From Nymphaea colorata (taxonomy: Eukaryota > Streptophyta > Magnoliopsida > Nymphaeales > Nymphaeaceae), in the NCBI RefSeq assembly GCF_008831285.2, contig NC_045148.1:5833001-5897000 (forward strand): a stretch of DNA of 64,000 nt, written 5' to 3'. The notes under the pieces are model-generated. The model was not told the DNA's origin, made no database searches, and saw only the letters and a program-made list of their open reading frames with translations. This document shows, piece after piece, positions 62,686 through 64,000 of this stretch. The translations under genes and the position numbers were made by a program. Every line of letters begins with the position of its first letter. The stretch's first letter is position 1.

Positions 62686-63191
62686 TCTAAATCAGGCACA
62701 AACTTGAGAACATAAATGCTTCAAGAGATACACTCTTGAAGATCCCAGCAACTTCAATAGGTAACACAAAACCAAACCTCAAACTTGAGGAGAAGATAAC
62801 AAATACATTGATCTCAAAAGAATACACAAGAGAGGCCTAAAAGCCTTAACCAAACAAGGGACAATAGTCCCTTATTTGTAGTTTTGTAGTACAATGAAGG
62901 GAAGAGAGGAAGGAGGAGTTGGCTGTTGGGCCAGCTCCAACGGCTAGAAATCTAGCCGTTGGAAGCTGGTCTAACAGCTAGTTCCCATGTACAAATAAAA
63001 AAGGTAAAAACAGAAAAAGAAATAAAAAGGTACATAAAAAGGAAAAAGAAGCAAATAAAATAAAATACATAAACACCTATGCATACATATATATTTATAT
63101 GTACAAATCATACATGAAACTAGATGTATGACAGTACATATGAAATGTATATATGTATACTTACATGATGTCTAGTCCTTAAATTCTAACA
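62686..63191 (-). mobile_element. Probable solo LTR in CYP97B intron 12
   Basis: ACTAT flanks a 506 bp segment at 62681-62685 and 63192-63196. Read on the minus strand it starts TGTTAGAATTTAAGG, a typical Ty1/copia LTR start. It contains the GC-richer block GGCTAGAAATCTAGCCGTTG and has no internal coding region. The opposite end reads TTTAGA rather than the canonical CA, so it may be mutated or misplaced by a few bases. A solo LTR left by recombination is the simplest reading. Confidence 0.55.
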
Positions 63192-63299
63192 ACTATCTAT
63201 AGACCACGTCAAATTCACTGTATTGGCTGTTCAACTGAGGTGAAAGGAGTTTGGTTATTACGAATAGGCATATTGACTTTACGAATTGCATTAACCGTC

Positions 63300-64000
63300 T
63301 AGCTGCTATTTGCTTCTATTGTTTGTTCACATCAACAAACCCAAACATAGAAAACAAGAAGATTTGATATTTATTTTGTTGTGCACAAGAGTACATCAGC
63401 AGCGGGAATACTTCATGTCATATTCTTCAGCTCAAAGTATTAAAAAAAAAAAGAACGACTACAATGAAGGACAAAACCCTAACTTGTGACACTAAAGACA
63501 GTAAAGTACACAACTGCCGTCACTTAATTAAAAACTGGCCTTGCATACAAGGCTATGACAGTAAACTAAGTTAAAACATATTACAATAAGGATGACAAGA
63601 GCAGTCTTTGACTGACATGAGCAGAACTGGACCGGTTAACTTTAATACTCCGCCTCAAACATGGCATGATTAAGAGAAACCATAACAAGTTTGCCAACAA
63701 ATTTCTAAATTTAGATGGTGACAAGCTGTTTGTAAACATATTAGCAACTTGGTCTTTAGTCTTTGTATGTTGTAGGGATATTAATCCTTCTCCATATGCC
63801 TTGTGAAATGAAAATCAATCTTCATATGCTTAGTTCTTTTTTGAAACTCTCGGTTTTTGTTAATATGAGTGCCATTCATGTTGTCACAAATCAATTTAGT
63901 CTTATTAACAACTGGAACCTCAACCGCATTTAGCAGCTATCTTATCCAAATAATTTCAGCTGTTGTTTGGGCCGTAGCCCTGTGTTCAGCTTCAACTGTA
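63300..64000 (-). mobile_element. Antisense Ty1/copia element, 3' part, running off the window
   Basis: On the minus strand from 64000 the RNase H domain reads TVEAEHRATAQTTAEIIWI, then VPVVNKTKLICDNMNGTHI and KRTKHMKIDFHF. These match the copia SAEAEYRA..., LxCDN and KHIDIxxHF motifs. One in-frame stop and at least one frameshift show decay. TTTGAGGCGGAG (63660-63649) is the polypurine tract before the LTR, which starts near 63648 and continues left. The left LTR end is not resolved. It lies antisense inside the CYP97B intron that separates exon 12 from the heme-binding exons. Confidence 0.75.

Overview
This is a 64 kb piece of a flowering-plant nuclear genome. The evidence is four plant genes with spliced introns, AT-rich intergenic DNA, abundant (TA)n, (GA)n and (CA)n microsatellites, and remains of Ty1/copia retrotransposons, hAT-like MITEs and tRNA-derived SINEs. 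I cannot place the lineage within angiosperms. All exon models come from reading frames, splice signals and remembered protein families, with no transcript or database support.

Genes in order. (1) 563-3114, plus strand: a five-exon DNA-3-methyladenine glycosylase I (base-excision repair) with a long basic N-terminal extension. (2) 27604-28478, plus: a two-exon plant defensin with eight cysteines, a TATA box and a poly(A) signal. (3) 30290-37075, minus: a complete nine-exon HMA5-type copper P1B-ATPase of 1008 aa. (4) 46670 to beyond 62602, plus: a chloroplast-targeted cytochrome P450 of the CYP97B clade (carotenoid-hydroxylase family). Twelve exons are present. The heme-cysteine end is missing from the window because the next intron holds a probable solo LTR and then an antisense copia element that runs off the edge.

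Between these lie 3.1-27.5 kb and 37.1-46.6 kb of gene-poor DNA. It holds a decayed copia element (about 22.8-26.7 kb), a broken NAC transcription-factor first exon (20.67 kb), a hAT transposase tail (21.5 kb), several MITEs with perfect 8-9 bp target-site duplications, and a SINE with a perfect 14 bp duplication.

The four genes (DNA repair, antimicrobial peptide, copper transport, pigment synthesis) have no evident functional link and look like ordinary neighbours. I found no convincing new multi-gene system. The most notable signals are GC-AG introns in two genes, a set of non-autonomous hAT-like elements each built from its own iterated palindromic motif (one sits in a CYP97B intron), a microsatellite-flanked repeat family with long terminal inverted repeats, and the NAC exon fossil.
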